DNA of 64,000 nt from assembly GCA_964017195.1 (NCBI GenBank), contig CAXHKT010000183.1:248001-312000 (forward strand), given 5' to 3'. The translations under genes and the position numbers were made by a program. Positions 24,090 to 38,600 of this stretch are shown in pieces (position 1 is the first letter of the stretch; the number at the start of each line of letters is the position of its first letter). Under the pieces are notes generated by a model. It had not been told where the DNA came from, did no database searches, and saw only the letters and a program-made list of their open reading frames with translations. The DNA comes from Siderastrea radians. Taxonomy: Eukaryota > Cnidaria > Anthozoa > Scleractinia > Rhizangiidae.

Positions 24090-27000
24090 CAGTGAACAAC
24101 ACCTTTTTTAGCCTCTGGGAAGGCCAAAAATGGGGTTTTTTTGCTAAGGATCGCACATATCGCGCTTTTCTACACAATAACCTTTTTTTTCTGATAGCCC
24201 CGAGGGCTTTGCGTTATTATTAGGCCAGTGCGCAGCCTTGCGCAGCCTTGCGCAGTGAACAACACCTTTTTTAGCCTCTGGGAAGGCCAAAAATGGGGTT
24301 TTTTCCCTAAGGATCGCACATATCGCACCTTCTTTGTGCTTTTGCACAAAAGGAATTTTTTTCGGATGGTCCCAGAGGGATTGAATGCATTTGGGACCTT
24401 TGTGCATGCAGCTGAGAGCGCCAATTAGCTTTTTTCTCCTTTTTGGGGCTAATTCAAGCCCTGAAAAAGTGCAGCACTTTTTAGTATCGCCAAATTCGAT
24501 AAAGATAGTGCCAAATGGAATGTTTTTTGGTGCCGCAACGGGATCAGGGGTGCTTTTGTGCTGGGGCCGTTGCACCAAAACCAGCACTTTTTTGAGGGAC
24601 CCACCCCACCCCTCTCAAAACTGAAATTCCCACCTTATCGACAAAATCGCAGACTTTGTACACAATAAACTTTTTTTTCTGATAACCCCGAGGGATTTGC
24701 ATTATTATTAGGCCAGTGCGCAGCCTTGCGCAGCCTTGCGCAGTGAACAACACCTTTTTTAGCCTCTGGGAAGGCCAAAAATGGGGTTTTTTCGCTAAGG
24801 ATCGCACATATCGCGCTTTTCTACACAATAAACATTTTTTCTGATAGCCCCGAGGGATTTGCGTTATTATTAGGCCAGTGCGCAGCCTTGCGCAACCTTG
24901 CGCAGTGAACAACACCTTTTTTAGCCTCTGGGAAGGCCAAAAATGGGCTTTTTTCGCTAAGGATCGCACATATCGCGCTTTTCTACACAATAAACTTTTT
25001 TTTCTGATAGCCCCCAGGGATTTGCGTTATTATTAGGCCAGTGCGCAGCCTTGCGCAGCCTTGCGCAGTGAACAACACCTTTTTTAGCCTCTGGGAAGGC
25101 CAAAAATGGGGTTTTTTCGCTAAGGATCGCACATATCGCGCTTTTCTACACAATAAACTTTTTTTTCTGATAGCCCCGAGGGATTTGCGTTATTATCAGG
25201 CCAGTGCGCAGCCTTGCGCAGCCTTGCGCAGTGAACAACACCTTTTTTAGCCTCTGGGAAGGCCAAAAATGGGGTTTTTTTGCTAAGGATCGCACATATC
25301 GCGCTTTTCTACACAATAAACTTTTTTTTCTGATAGCCCCGAGGGCTTTGCGTTATTATTAGGCCAGTGCGCAGTCTTGGGCAGCCTTGCGCAGTGAACA
25401 ACACCTTTTTTAGCCTCTGGGAAGGCCAAAAATGGGGTTTTTTCCCTAAGGATCCCACATATCGCACCTTCTTTGTGCTTTTGCACAAAAGGAATTTTTT
25501 TCGGATGGTCCCAGAGGGATTGAATGCATTTGGGACCTTTGTGCATGCAGCTGAGAGCGCCAATTAGCTTTTTTCTGCTTTTGGGGGCTAATTCAAGCCC
25601 TGAAAAAGTGCAGCACTTTTTAGTATCGCCAAATTCGATAAAAATAGTGCCAAATGGAATGTCTTTTGGTGCCGCAACGGGATCTGGGGTGCTTTTGTGT
25701 TGGGGCCGTTGCACCAAAACCAGCACGTTTTTGAGGGGCCCATCCCACAGCTCTCAAAACTGAAATTCCCACCTTATCGACAAAATCGCAGACCTTGTAC
25801 ACAATAAACTTTTTTTTCTGGTAGCCCCGAGGGATTTGCGTTATTATTAGGCCAGTGCGCAGCCTTGTGCAGCCTTCCGCAGTGAACAACACCTTTTTTA
25901 GCCTCTGGGAAGGCCAAAAATGGGGTTTTTTCGCTAAGGAGCGCACATATCGCGCTTTTCTACACTATAAACTTTTTTTTCTGATAGCCCCGAGGGATTT
26001 GCGTTATTATTAGGCCAGTGCGCAGCATTGTGCAGCCTTGCGCAGTGAACAACACCTTTTTTAGCCTCTGGGAAGGCCAAAAATGGGCTTTTTTCGCTAA
26101 GGATCGCACATATCGCGCTTTTCTACACAGTAAACTTTTTTTTTCTGATAGCCCCGAGGGATTTGCGTTATTATTAGGCCAGTGCGCAGCCTTGCGCAGC
26201 CTTGCGCAGTGAACAACACCTTTTTTAGCCTCTGGGAAGGCCAAAAATGGGGTTTTTTCGCTAAGGATCGCACATATCGCGCTTTTCTACACAATAAACT
26301 TTTTTTTCTGATAGCCCCGAGGGATTTGCGTTATTATTAGGCCAGTGCGCAGCCTTGCGCAGCCTTGCGCAGCCTTGCGCAGCCTTGCACAGTGAACAAC
26401 ACCTTTTTTAGCCTCTGGGAAGGCCAAAAATGGGGTTTTTTCGCTAAGGATCGCACATAACGCGCTTTTCTACACAATAAACTTTTTTTTCTGATAGCCC
26501 CGAGGGCTTTGCGTTATTATTAGGCCAGTGCGCAGCCTTGCGCAGCCTTGCGCAGCCTTGCGCAGCCTTGCGCAGCCTTGCGCAGTTAACAACACCTTTT
26601 TTAGCCTCTGGGAAGGCCAAAAATGGGGTTTTTTCCCTAAGGATCGCACATATCGCACCTTCTTTGTGCTTTTGCACAAAAGGAATTTTTTTCGGATGGT
26701 CCCAGAGGGATTAAATGCATTTGGGACCTTTGTGCATGCAGCTGAGAGCGCCAATTAGCTTTTTTCTGCTTTTTGGGGCTAATTCAAGCCCTGAAAAAGT
26801 GCAGCACTTTTTAGTATCGCCAAATTCGATAAAAATAGTGCCAAATGGAATGTTTTTTGGTGCCGCAACGGGATCTGGGGTGCTTTTGTGTTGGGGCCGT
26901 TGCACCAAAACCAGCACGTTTTTGAGGGACCCATCCCACAGCTCTCAAAACTGAAATTCCCACCTTATCGACAAAATCGCAGACCTTGTACACAATAAAC

Positions 27001-30000
27001 TTTTTTTTCTGGTAGCCCCGAGGGATTTGCGTTATTATTAGGCCAGTGCGCAGCCTTGTGCAGCCTTGCGCAGTGAACAACACCTTTTTTAGCCTCTGGG
27101 AAGGCCAAAAATGGGGTTTTTTCGCTAAGGAGCGCACATATCGCGCTTTTCTACACTATAAACTTTTTTTTCTGATAGCCCCGAGGGATTTGCGTTATTA
27201 TTAGGCCAGTGCGCAGCCTTGTGCAGCCTTGGGCAGTGAACAACACCTTTTTTAGCCTCTGGGAAGGCCAAAAATGGGCTTTTTTCGCTAAGGATCGCAC
27301 ATATCGCGCTTTTCTACACAATAAACTTTTTTTTTCTGATAGCCCCGAGGGATTTGCGTTATTATTAGGCCAGTGCGCAGCCTTGCGCAGCCTTGCGCAG
27401 TGAACAACACCTTTTTTAGCCTCTGGGAAGGCCAAAAATGGGGTTTTTTCGCTAAGGATCACACATATCGCGCTTTTCTACACAATAAACTTTTTTTTCT
27501 GATAGCCCCGAGGGATTTGCGTTATTATTAGGCCAGTGCGCAGCCTTGCGCAGTGAACAACACCTTTTTTAGCCTCTGGGAAGGCCAAAAATGGGGTTTT
27601 TTCGCTAAGGATCGCACATATCGCGCTTTTCTACACAATTAACTTTTTTTTCTGATAGCCCAGAGGGATTTGCGTTATTATTAGGCCAGTGCGCAGCCTT
27701 GCGCAGCCTTGCGCAGCCTTGCGCAGCCTTGCACAGTGAACAACACCTTTTTTAGCCTCTGGGAAGGCCAAAAATGGGGTTTTTTCGCTAAGGATCGCAC
27801 ATAACGCGCTTTTCTACACAATAAACTTTTTTTTCTGATAGCCCCGAGGGCTTTGCGTTATTATTAGGCCAGTGCGCAGCCTTGCGCAGCCTTGCGCAGT
27901 GAACAACACCTTTTTTAGCCTCTGGGAAGGCCAAAAATGGGGTTTTTTCCCTAAGGATCGCACATATCGCACCTTCTTTGTGCTTTTGCACAAAAGGAAT
28001 TTTTTTCGGATGGTCCCAGAGGGATTGAATGCATTTGGGACCTTTGTGCATGCAGCTGAGAGCGCCAATTAGCTTTTTTCTGCTTTTTGGGGCTAATTCA
28101 AGCCCTGAAAAAGTGCAGCACTTTTTAGTATCGCCAAATTCGATAAAAATAGTGCCAAATGGAATGTTTTTTGGTGCCGCAACGGGATCTGGGGTGCTTT
28201 TGTGTTGGGGCCGTTGCACCAAAACCAGCACGTTTTTGAGGGACCCATCCCACAGCTCTCAAAACTGAAATTCCCACCTTATCGACAAAATCGCAGACCT
28301 TGTACACAATAAACCTTTTTTTCTGGTAGCCCCGAGGGATTTGCGTTATTATTAGGCCAGTGCGCAGCCTTGTGCAGCCTTGCGCAGTGAACAACACCTT
28401 TTTTAGCCTCTGGGAAGGCCAAAAATGGGGTTTTTTCGCTAAGGAGCGCACATATCGCGCTTTTCTACACTATAAACTTTTTTTTCTGATAGCCCCGAGG
28501 GATTTGCGTTATTATGAGGCCAGTGCGCAGCCTTGTGCAGCCTTGGGCAGTGAACAACACCTTTTTTAGCCTCTGGGAAGGCCAAAAATGGGCTTTTTTC
28601 GCTAAGGATCGCACATATCGCGCTTTTCTACACAATAAACTTTTTTTTTCTGATAGCCCCGAGGGATTTGCGTTATTATTAGGCCAGTGCGCAGCCTTGC
28701 GCAGCCTTGCGCAGTGAACAACACCTTTTTTAGCCTCTGGGAAGGCCAAAAATGGGGTTTTTTCGCTAAGGATCGCACATATCGCGCTTTTCTACACAAT
28801 AAACTTTTTTTTCTGATAGCCCCGAGGGATTTGCGTTATTATTAGGCCAGTGCGCAGCCTTGCGCAGTGAACAACACCTTTTTTAGCCTCTGGGATGGCC
28901 AAAAATGGGGTTTTTTCGCTAAGGATCGCACATATCGCGCTTTTCTACACAATTAATTTTTTTTTCTGATAGCCCCGAGGGATTTGCGTTATTATTAGGC
29001 CAGTGCGCAGCCTTGCGCAGCCTTGCGCAGTGAACAACACCTTTTTTAGCCTCTGGGAAGGCCAAAAATGGGCTTTTTTCCCTAAGGATCGCACATATCG
29101 CATCTTCTTTGTGCTTTTGCACAAATGGAATTTTTTTCGGATGGTCCCAGAGGGATTGAATGCATTTGGGACCTTTGTGCATGCAGCTGAGAGCGCCAAT
29201 TAGCTTTTTTCTGCTTTTTTGGGCTAATTCAAGCCCTGAAAAAGTGCAGCACTTTTTAGTATCGCCAAATTCGATAAAAATAGTGCCAAATGGAATGTTT
29301 TTTGGTGCCGCAACGGGATCGGGGGTGCTTTTGTGCTGGGGCCGTTGCACCAAAACCAGCACTTTTTTGAGGGACCTACCCCACCCCTCTCAAAACTGAA
29401 ATTCCCACCTTATCGACAAAATCGCAGACTTTGTACACAATAAACTTTTTTTTCTGATAGCCCCGAGGGATTTGCATTATTATTAGGCCAGTGCGCAGCC
29501 TTGCACAGTCAACAACATCTTTTTTAGCCTCTGGGAAGGCCAAAAATGGGGTTTTTTCGCTAAGGATCGCACATATCGCGCTTTTCTACACAATAAACTT
29601 TTTTTTCTGATAGCCCCGAGGGATTTGCGTTATTATTAGCCCAGTGCGCAGCCTTGCGCAGCCTTGCGGAGCCTTGCAAAGTGAACAACACCTTTTTTAT
29701 CCTCTGGGAAGGCCAAAAATGGGGTTTTTTCGCTAAGGATCGCACATATCGCGCTTTTCTACACAATAAACTTTTTTTTTGATAGCCCTGAGGGATTTGC
29801 GTTATTATTAGGCCAGTGGGCAGCCTTGCGCAGCCTTGCGCAGCCTTGCGCAGTGAACAACACCTTTTTTAGCCTCTGGGAAGGCCAAAAATGGGGTTTT
29901 TTCCCTAAGGATCGCACATATCGCACCTTCTTTGTGCTTTTGCACAAAAGGAATTTTTTTCGTATGGTCCCAGAGGGATTGAATGCATTTGGGACCTTTG

Positions 30001-32607
30001 TGCATGCAGCTGAGAGCGCCAATTAGCTTTTTTCTGCTTTTTGGGGCTAATTCAAGCCCTGAAAAAGTGCAGCACTTTTTAGTATCGCCAAATTCGATAA
30101 AAATAGTGCCACATGGAATGTTTTTTTGGTGCCGCAACGGGATCTGGGGTGCTTTTGTGCTGGGGCCGTTGCACCAAAACCAGCACTTTTTTGAGGGACC
30201 AACCCCACCCCTCTCAAAACTGAAATTCCCACCTTATCGACAAAATCGCAGACCTTGTACACAATAAACTTTTTTTCTGATAGCCCTGAAGGATTTGCAT
30301 TATTATTAGGCCGGTGCGCATCCTTGCGCAGCCTTGCGCAGTGAACAACACCGTTTTTAGCCTCTGGCAGGGCCAAAAATGAGGTTTTTTCGCTAAGGAT
30401 CGCACATATCGCGCTTTTCTACACAATAAACTTTTTTTATGATAGCACCGAGGGATTTGCGTTATTATTAGGCCAGTGCGCAGCCTTGCGCAGCCTTGCG
30501 CAGTGAACAACACCTTTGTTAGCCTCTGCGAAGATCAAAAATGGGGTTTTTTCGCTAAGGATCGCACATATCGCGCTTTTCTACACAATAAACTTTTTTT
30601 TTCTGATAGCCCCGAGGGATTTGCGTTATTATTAGGCCAGTGCGCAGCCTTGCGCAGCCTTGCGCAGTGAACAACACCTTTTTTAGCCTCTGGGAAGGCC
30701 AAAAATGGGGTTTTTTCGCTAAGGATCGCACATATCGCGCTTTTCTACACAATAAACTTTTTTTTCTGATAGCCCCGAGGGATTTGCGTTATTATTAGGC
30801 CAGTGCGCAGCCTTGCGCAGCCTTGCGCAGTGAACAACACCTTTTTTAGCCTCTGGGAAGGCCAAAAATGGGGTTTTTCGCTAAGGATCGCACATATCGC
30901 GCTTTTCTACACAATAAACTTTTTTTTCTGATACCCCCGAGGGATTTGCGTTATTATTAGGCCAGTGCCCAGCCTTGCGCAGCCTTGCGCAGTGAACAAC
31001 ACCTTTTTTAGCCTCTGGGAAGGCCAAAAATGGGGTTTTTTCCCTAAGGATCGCACATATCGCACCTTCTTTGTGCTTTTGCACAAAAGGAATTTTTTTC
31101 GGATGGTCCCAGAAGGATTGAATGCATTTGGGACCTTTGTGCATGCAGCTGAGAGCGCCAATTAGCTTTTTTCTGCTTTTTGGGGCTAATTCAAGCCCTG
31201 AAAAAGTGCAGCACTTTTTAGTATCGCCAAATTCGATAAAAATAGTGCCAAATGGAATGTTTTTTGGTGCCACAACGGGATCTGGGGTGCTTTAGTGCTG
31301 GGGCCGTTGCACCAAAACCAGCACGTTTTTGAGGGACTTACCCCACCCCTCTCAAAACTGAAATTCCCACCTTATCGACAAAATCGCAGACTTTGTACAC
31401 AATAAACTTTTTTTTGTGATAGCCCCGAGGGATTTGCGTTATTATTAGGCCAGTGCGCAGCCTTGCGCAGTGAACAACACCTTTTTTAGCCTCTGGGAAG
31501 GCCAAAAATGGGGTTTTTTCACTAAGGATCGCACATATCGCGCTTTTCCACACAATAAACTTTTTTTTCTGATAGCCCCGAGGGATTTGCGTTATGATTA
31601 GGCCAGTGCGCAGCCTTGCACAGCCTTGCGCAGTGAACAACACCTTTGTTAGCCTCTGGGAAGGCCAAAAATGGTGTTTTTTCCCTAAGGATCGCACATA
31701 TCGCACCTTCTTTGTGCTTTTGCACAAAAGGAATTTTTTTTGGATGGTCCCAGAGGGATTGAATGCATTTGGGACCTTTGTGCATGCAGCTGAGAGCGCC
31801 AATTAGCTTTTTTCTGCTTTTTGGAGCTAATTCAAGCCCTGAAAAAGTGCAGCACTTTTTAGTATCGCCAAATTCGATAAAAATAGTGCCAAATGGAATG
31901 TTTTTTGGTGCCGCAACGGGATCTGGGGTGCTTTAGTGCTGGGGCCGTTGCACCAAAACCAGCACTTTTTTGAGGGACCCACCCCACCCCTCTCAAAACT
32001 GAAATTCCCACCTTATCGACAAAATGGCAGACTTTGTACACAATAAACTTTTTTTTCTCATAGCCCCGAGGGATTTGCATTATTATTAGGCCAGTGCGCA
32101 GCCTTGCGCAGCCTTGCGCAGTGAACAACACCTTTTTTAGCCTCTGGGAAGGCCAAAAATGGGCTTTTTTCGCTAAGAATCGCACATATCGCGCTTTTCC
32201 ACACAATAAACTTCTTTTTCTGATAGCCCCGAGGGATTTGCGTTATTATTAGGCCAGTGCACAGCCTTGCGCAGCCTTGCGCAGTGAACAACACCTTTTT
32301 TAGCCTCTGGGAAGGCCAAAAATGGGGTTTTTTCGCTAAGGATCGCACATATCGCGCTTTTCTACACAATAAACTTCTTTTTCTGATAGCCCCGAGGGAT
32401 TTGCGTTATTATTAGGCCAGTGCACAGCCTTGCGCAGCCTTGCGCAGTGAACAACACCTTTTTTAGCCTCTGGGAAGCCCAAAAATGGGGTTTTTTCGCT
32501 AAGGATCGCACATATCGCGCTTTTCTACACAATAAACATTTGTTTCTGATAGCCCCGAGGGATTTGCGTTATTATTAGGCCAGTGCGCAGCCTTGCGCAG
32601 CCTTGCG
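24090..32607. repeat. 8.52-kb satellite block, copy 1
   Basis: Nearly every variant in this block recurs 8518 bp to the right, for example the long units at 24326/32843 and 28919/37437. Past ~29.6 kb the offset becomes ~8538 because copy 2 has extra 10-bp subrepeats. Confidence 0.85.
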
Positions 32608-35600
32608 CAGTGAACAACACCTTTTTTAGCCTCTGGGAAGGCCAAAAATGGGGTTTTTTTGCTAAGGATCGCACATATCGCGCTTTTCTACACAATAACC
32701 TTTTTTTTCTGATAGCCCCGAGGGCTTTGCGTTATTATTAGGCCAGTGCGCAGCCTTGCGCAGCCTTGCGCAGTGAACAACACCTTTTTTAGCCTCTGGG
32801 AAGGCCAAAAATGGGGTTTTTTCCCTAAGGATCGCACATATCGCACCTTCTTTGTGCTTTTGCACAAAAGGAATTTTTTTCGGATGGTCCCAGAGGGATT
32901 GAATGCATTTGGGACCTTTGTGCATGCAGCTGAGAGCGCCAATTAGCTTTTTTCTCCTTTTTGGGGCTAATTCAAGCCCTGAAAAAGTGCAGCACTTTTT
33001 AGTATCGCCAAATTCGATAAAGATAGTGCCAAATGGAATGTTTTTTGGTGCCGCAACGGGATCAGGGGTGCTTTTGTGCTGGGGCCGTTGCACCAAAACC
33101 AGCACTTTTTTGAGGGACCCACCCCACCCCTCTCAAAACTGAAATTCCCACCTTATCGACAAAATCGCAGACTTTGTACACAATAAACTTTTTTTTCTGA
33201 TAACCCCGAGGGATTTGCATTATTATTAGGCCAGTGCGCAGCCTTGCGCAGCCTTGCGCAGTGAACAACACCTTTTTTAGCCTCTGGGAAGGCCAAAAAT
33301 GGGGTTTTTTCGCTAAGGATCGCACATATCGCGCTTTTCTACACAATAAACATTTTTTCTGATAGCCCCGAGGGATTTGCGTTATTATTAGGCCAGTGCG
33401 CAGCCTTGCGCAACCTTGCGCAGTGAACAACACCTTTTTTAGCCTCTGGGAAGGCCAAAAATGGGCTTTTTTCGCTAAGGATCGCACATATCGCGCTTTT
33501 CTACACAATAAACTTTTTTTTCTGATAGCCCCCAGGGATTTGCGTTATTATTAGGCCAGTGCGCAGCCTTGCGCAGCCTTGCGCAGTGAACAACACCTTT
33601 TTTAGCCTCTGGGAAGGCCAAAAATGGGGTTTTTTCGCTAAGGATCGCACATATCGCGCTTTTCTACACAATAAACTTTTTTTTCTGATAGCCCCGAGGG
33701 ATTTGCGTTATTATCAGGCCAGTGCGCAGCCTTGCGCAGCCTTGCGCAGTGAACAACACCTTTTTTAGCCTCTGGGAAGGCCAAAAATGGGGTTTTTTTG
33801 CTAAGGATCGCACATATCGCGCTTTTCTACACAATAAACTTTTTTTTCTGATAGCCCCGAGGGCTTTGCGTTATTATTAGGCCAGTGCGCAGTCTTGGGC
33901 AGCCTTGCGCAGTGAACAACACCTTTTTTAGCCTCTGGGAAGGCCAAAAATGGGGTTTTTTCCCTAAGGATCCCACATATCGCACCTTCTTTGTGCTTTT
34001 GCACAAAAGGAATTTTTTTCGGATGGTCCCAGAGGGATTGAATGCATTTGGGACCTTTGTGCATGCAGCTGAGAGCGCCAATTAGCTTTTTTCTGCTTTT
34101 GGGGGCTAATTCAAGCCCTGAAAAAGTGCAGCACTTTTTAGTATCGCCAAATTCGATAAAAATAGTGCCAAATGGAATGTTTTTTGGTGCCGCAACGGGA
34201 TCTGGGGTGCTTTTGTGTTGGGGCCGTTGCACCAAAACCAGCACGTTTTTGAGGGGCCCATCCCACAGCTCTCAAAACTGAAATTCCCACCTTATCGACA
34301 AAATCGCAGACCTTGTACACAATAAACTTTTTTTTCTGGTAGCCCCGAGGGATTTGCGTTATTATTAGGCCAGTGCGCAGCCTTGTGCAGCCTTCCGCAG
34401 TGAACAACACCTTTTTTAGCCTCTGGGAAGGCCAAAAATGGGGTTTTTTCGCTAAGGAGCGCACATATCGCGCTTTTCTACACTATAAACTTTTTTTTCT
34501 GATAGCCCCGAGGGATTTGCGTTATTATTAGGCCAGTGCGCAGCATTGTGCAGCCTTGCGCAGTGAACAACACCTTTTTTAGCCTCTGGGAAGGCCAAAA
34601 ATGGGCTTTTTTCGCTAAGGATCGCACATATCGCGCTTTTCTACACAGTAAACTTTTTTTTTCTGATAGCCCCGAGGGATTTGCGTTATTATTAGGCCAG
34701 TGCGCAGCCTTGCGCAGCCTTGCGCAGTGAACAACACCTTTTTTAGCCTCTGGGAAGGCCAAAAATGGGGTTTTTTCGCTAAGGATCGCACATATCGCGC
34801 TTTTCTACACAATAAACTTTTTTTTCTGATAGCCCCGAGGGATTTGCGTTATTATTAGGCCAGTGCGCAGCCTTGCGCAGCCTTGCGCAGCCTTGCGCAG
34901 CCTTGCGCAGCCTTGCACAGTGAACAACACCTTTTTTAGCCTCTGGGAAGGCCAAAAATGGGGTTTTTTCGCTAAGGATCGCACATAACGCGCTTTTCTA
35001 CACAATAAACTTTTTTTTCTGATAGCCCCGAGGGATTTGCGTTATTATTAGGCCAGTGCGCAGCCTTGCGCAGCCTTGCGCAGCCTTGCGCAGCCTTGCG
35101 CAGTTAACAACACCTTTTTTAGCCTCTGGGAAGGCCAAAAATGGGGTTTTTTCCCTAAGGATCGCACATATCGCACCTTCTTTGTGCTTTTGCACAAAAG
35201 GAATTTTTTTCGGATGGTCCCAGAGGGATTAAATGCATTTGGGACCTTTGTGCATGCAGCTGAGAGCGCCAATTAGCTTTTTTCTGCTTTTTGGGGCTAA
35301 TTCAAGCCCTGAAAAAGTGCAGCACTTTTTAGTATCGCCAAATTCGATAAAAATAGTGCCAAATGGAATGTTTTTTGGTGCCGCAACGGGATCTGGGGTG
35401 CTTTTGTGTTGGGGCCGTTGCACCAAAACCAGCACGTTTTTGAGGGACCCATCCCACAGCTCTCAAAACTGAAATTCCCACCTTATCGACAAAATCGCAG
35501 ACCTTGTACACAATAAACTTTTTTTTCTGGTAGCCCCGAGGGATTTGCGTTATTATTAGGCCAGTGCGCAGCCTTGTGCAGCCTTGCGCAGTGAACAACA

Positions 35601-38600
35601 CCTTTTTTAGCCTCTGGGAAGGCCAAAAATGGGGTTTTTTCGCTAAGGAGCGCACATATCGCGCTTTTCTACACTATAAACTTTTTTTTCTGATAGCCCC
35701 GAGGGATTTGCGTTATTATTAGGCCAGTGCGCAGCCTTGTGCAGCCTTGGGCAGTGAACAACACCTTTTTTAGCCTCTGGGAAGGCCAAAAATGGGCTTT
35801 TTTCGCTAAGGATCGCACATATCGCGCTTTTCTACACAATAAACTTTTTTTTTCTGATAGCCCCGAGGGATTTGCGTTATTATTAGGCCAGTGCGCAGCC
35901 TTGCGCAGCCTTGCGCAGTGAACAACACCTTTTTTAGCCTCTGGGAAGGCCAAAAATGGGGTTTTTTCGCTAAGGATCACACATATCGCGCTTTTCTACA
36001 CAATAAACTTTTTTTTCTGATAGCCCCGAGGGATTTGCGTTATTATTAGGCCAGTGCGCAGCCTTGCGCAGTGAACAACACCTTTTTTAGCCTCTGGGAA
36101 GGCCAAAAATGGGGTTTTTTCGCTAAGGATCGCACATATCGCGCTTTTCTACACAATTAACTTTTTTTTCTGATAGCCCCGAGGGATTTGCGTTATTATT
36201 AGGCCAGTGCGCAGCCTTGCACAGCCTTGCGCAGCCTTGCGCAGCCTTGCACAGTGAACAACACCTTTTTTAGCCTCTGGGAAGGCCAAAAATGGGGTTT
36301 TTTCGCTAAGGATCGCACATAACGCGCTTTTCTACACAATAAACTTTTTTTTCTGATAGCCCCGAGGGCTTTGCGTTATTATTAGGCCAGTGCGCAGCCT
36401 TGCGCAGCCTTGCGCAGTGAACAACACCTTTTTTAGCCTCTGGGAAGGCCAAAAATGGGGTTTTTTCCCTAAGGATCGCACATATCGCACCTTCTTTGTG
36501 CTTTTGCACAAAAGGAATTTTTTTCGGATGGTCCCAGAGGGATTGAATGCATTTGGGACCTTTGTGCATGCAGCTGAGAGCGCCAATTAGCTTTTTTCTG
36601 CTTTTTGGGGCTAATTCAAGCCCTGAAAAAGTGCAGCACTTTTTAGTATCGCCAAATTCGATAAAAATAGTGCCAAATGGAATGTTTTTTGGTGCCGCAA
36701 CGGGATCTGGGGTGCTTTTGTGTTGGGGCCGTTGCACCAAAACCAGCACGTTTTTGAGGGACCCATCCCACAGCTCTCAAAACTGAAATTCCCACCTTAT
36801 CGACAAAATCGCAGACCTTGTACACAATAAACCTTTTTTTCTGGTAGCCCCGAGGGATTTGCGTTATTATTAGGCCAGTGCGCAGCCTTGTGCAGCCTTG
36901 CGCAGTGAACAACACCTTTTTTAGCCTCTGGGAAGGCCAAAAATGGGGTTTTTTCGCTAAGGAGCGCACATATCGCGCTTTTCTACACTATAAACTTTTT
37001 TTTCTGATAGCCCCGAGGGATTTGCGTTATTATTAGGCCAGTGCGCAGCCTTGTGCAGCCTTGGGCAGTGAACAACACCTTTTTTAGCCTCTGGGAAGGC
37101 CAAAAATGGGCTTTTTTCGCTAAGGATCGCACATATCGCGCTTTTCTACACAATAAACTTTTTTTTTCTGATAGCCCCGAGGGATTTGCGTTATTATTAG
37201 GCCAGTGCGCAGCCTTGCGCAGCCTTGCGCAGTGAACAACACCTTTTTTAGCCTCTGGGAAGGCCAAAAATGGGGTTTTTTCGCTAAGGATCGCACATAT
37301 CGCGCTTTTCTACACAATAAACTTTTTTTTCTGATAGCCCCGAGGGATTTGCGTTATTATTAGGCCAGTGCGCAGCCTTGCGCAGTGAACAACACCTTTT
37401 TTAGCCTCTGGGATGGCCAAAAATGGGGTTTTTTCGCTAAGGATCGCACATATCGCGCTTTTCTACACAATTAATTTTTTTTTCTGATAGCCCCGAGGGA
37501 TTTGCGTTATTATTAGGCCAGTGCGCAGCCTTGCGCAGCCTTGCGCAGTGAACAACACCTTTTTTAGCCTCTGGGAAGGCCAAAAATGGGCTTTTTTCCC
37601 TAAGGATCGCACATATCGCATCTTCTTTGTGCTTTTGCACAAATGGAATTTTTTTCGGATGGTCCCAGAGGGATTGAATGCATTTGGGACCTTTGTGCAT
37701 GCAGCTGAGAGCGCCAATTAGCTTTTTTCTGCTTTTTTGGGCTAATTCAAGCCCTGAAAAAGTGCAGCACTTTTTAGTATCGCCAAATTCGATAAAAATA
37801 GTGCCAAATGGAATGTTTTTTGGTGCCGCAACGGGATCGGGGGTGCTTTTGTGCTGGGGCCGTTGCACCAAAACCAGCACTTTTTTGAGGGACCTACCCC
37901 ACCCCTCTCAAAACTGAAATTCCCACCTTATCGACAAAATCGCAGACTTTGTACACAATAAACTTTTTTTTCTGATAGCCCCGAGGGATTTGCATTATTA
38001 TTAGGCCAGTGCGCAGCCTTGCGCAGCCTTGCACAGTCAACAACATCTTTTTTAGCCTCTGGGAATTCCAAAAATGGGGTTTTTTCGCTAAGGATCGCAC
38101 ATATCGCGCTTTTCTACACAATAAACTTTTTTTTCTGATAGCCCCGAGGGATTTGCGTTATTATTAGCCCAGTGCGCAGCCTTGCGCAGCCTTGCGGAGC
38201 CTTGCGCAGTGAACAACACCTTTTTTATCCTCTGGGAAGGCCAAAAATGGGGTTTTTTCGCTAAGGATCGCACATATCGCGCTTTTCTACACAATAAACT
38301 TTTTTTTTGATAGCCCTGAGGGATTTGCGTTATTATTAGGCCAGTGGGCAGCCTTGCGCAGCCTTGCGCAGCCTTGCGCAGCCTTGCGCAGTGAACAACA
38401 CCTTTTTTAGCCTCTGGGAAGGCCAAAAATGGGGTTTTTTCCCTAAGGATCGCACATATCGCACCTTCTTTGTGCTTTTGCACAAAAGGAATTTTTTTCG
38501 TATGGTCCCAGAGGGATTGAATGCATTTGGGACCTTTGTGCATGCAGCTGAGAGCGCCAATTAGCTTTTTTCTGCTTTTTGGGGCTAATTCAAGCCCTGA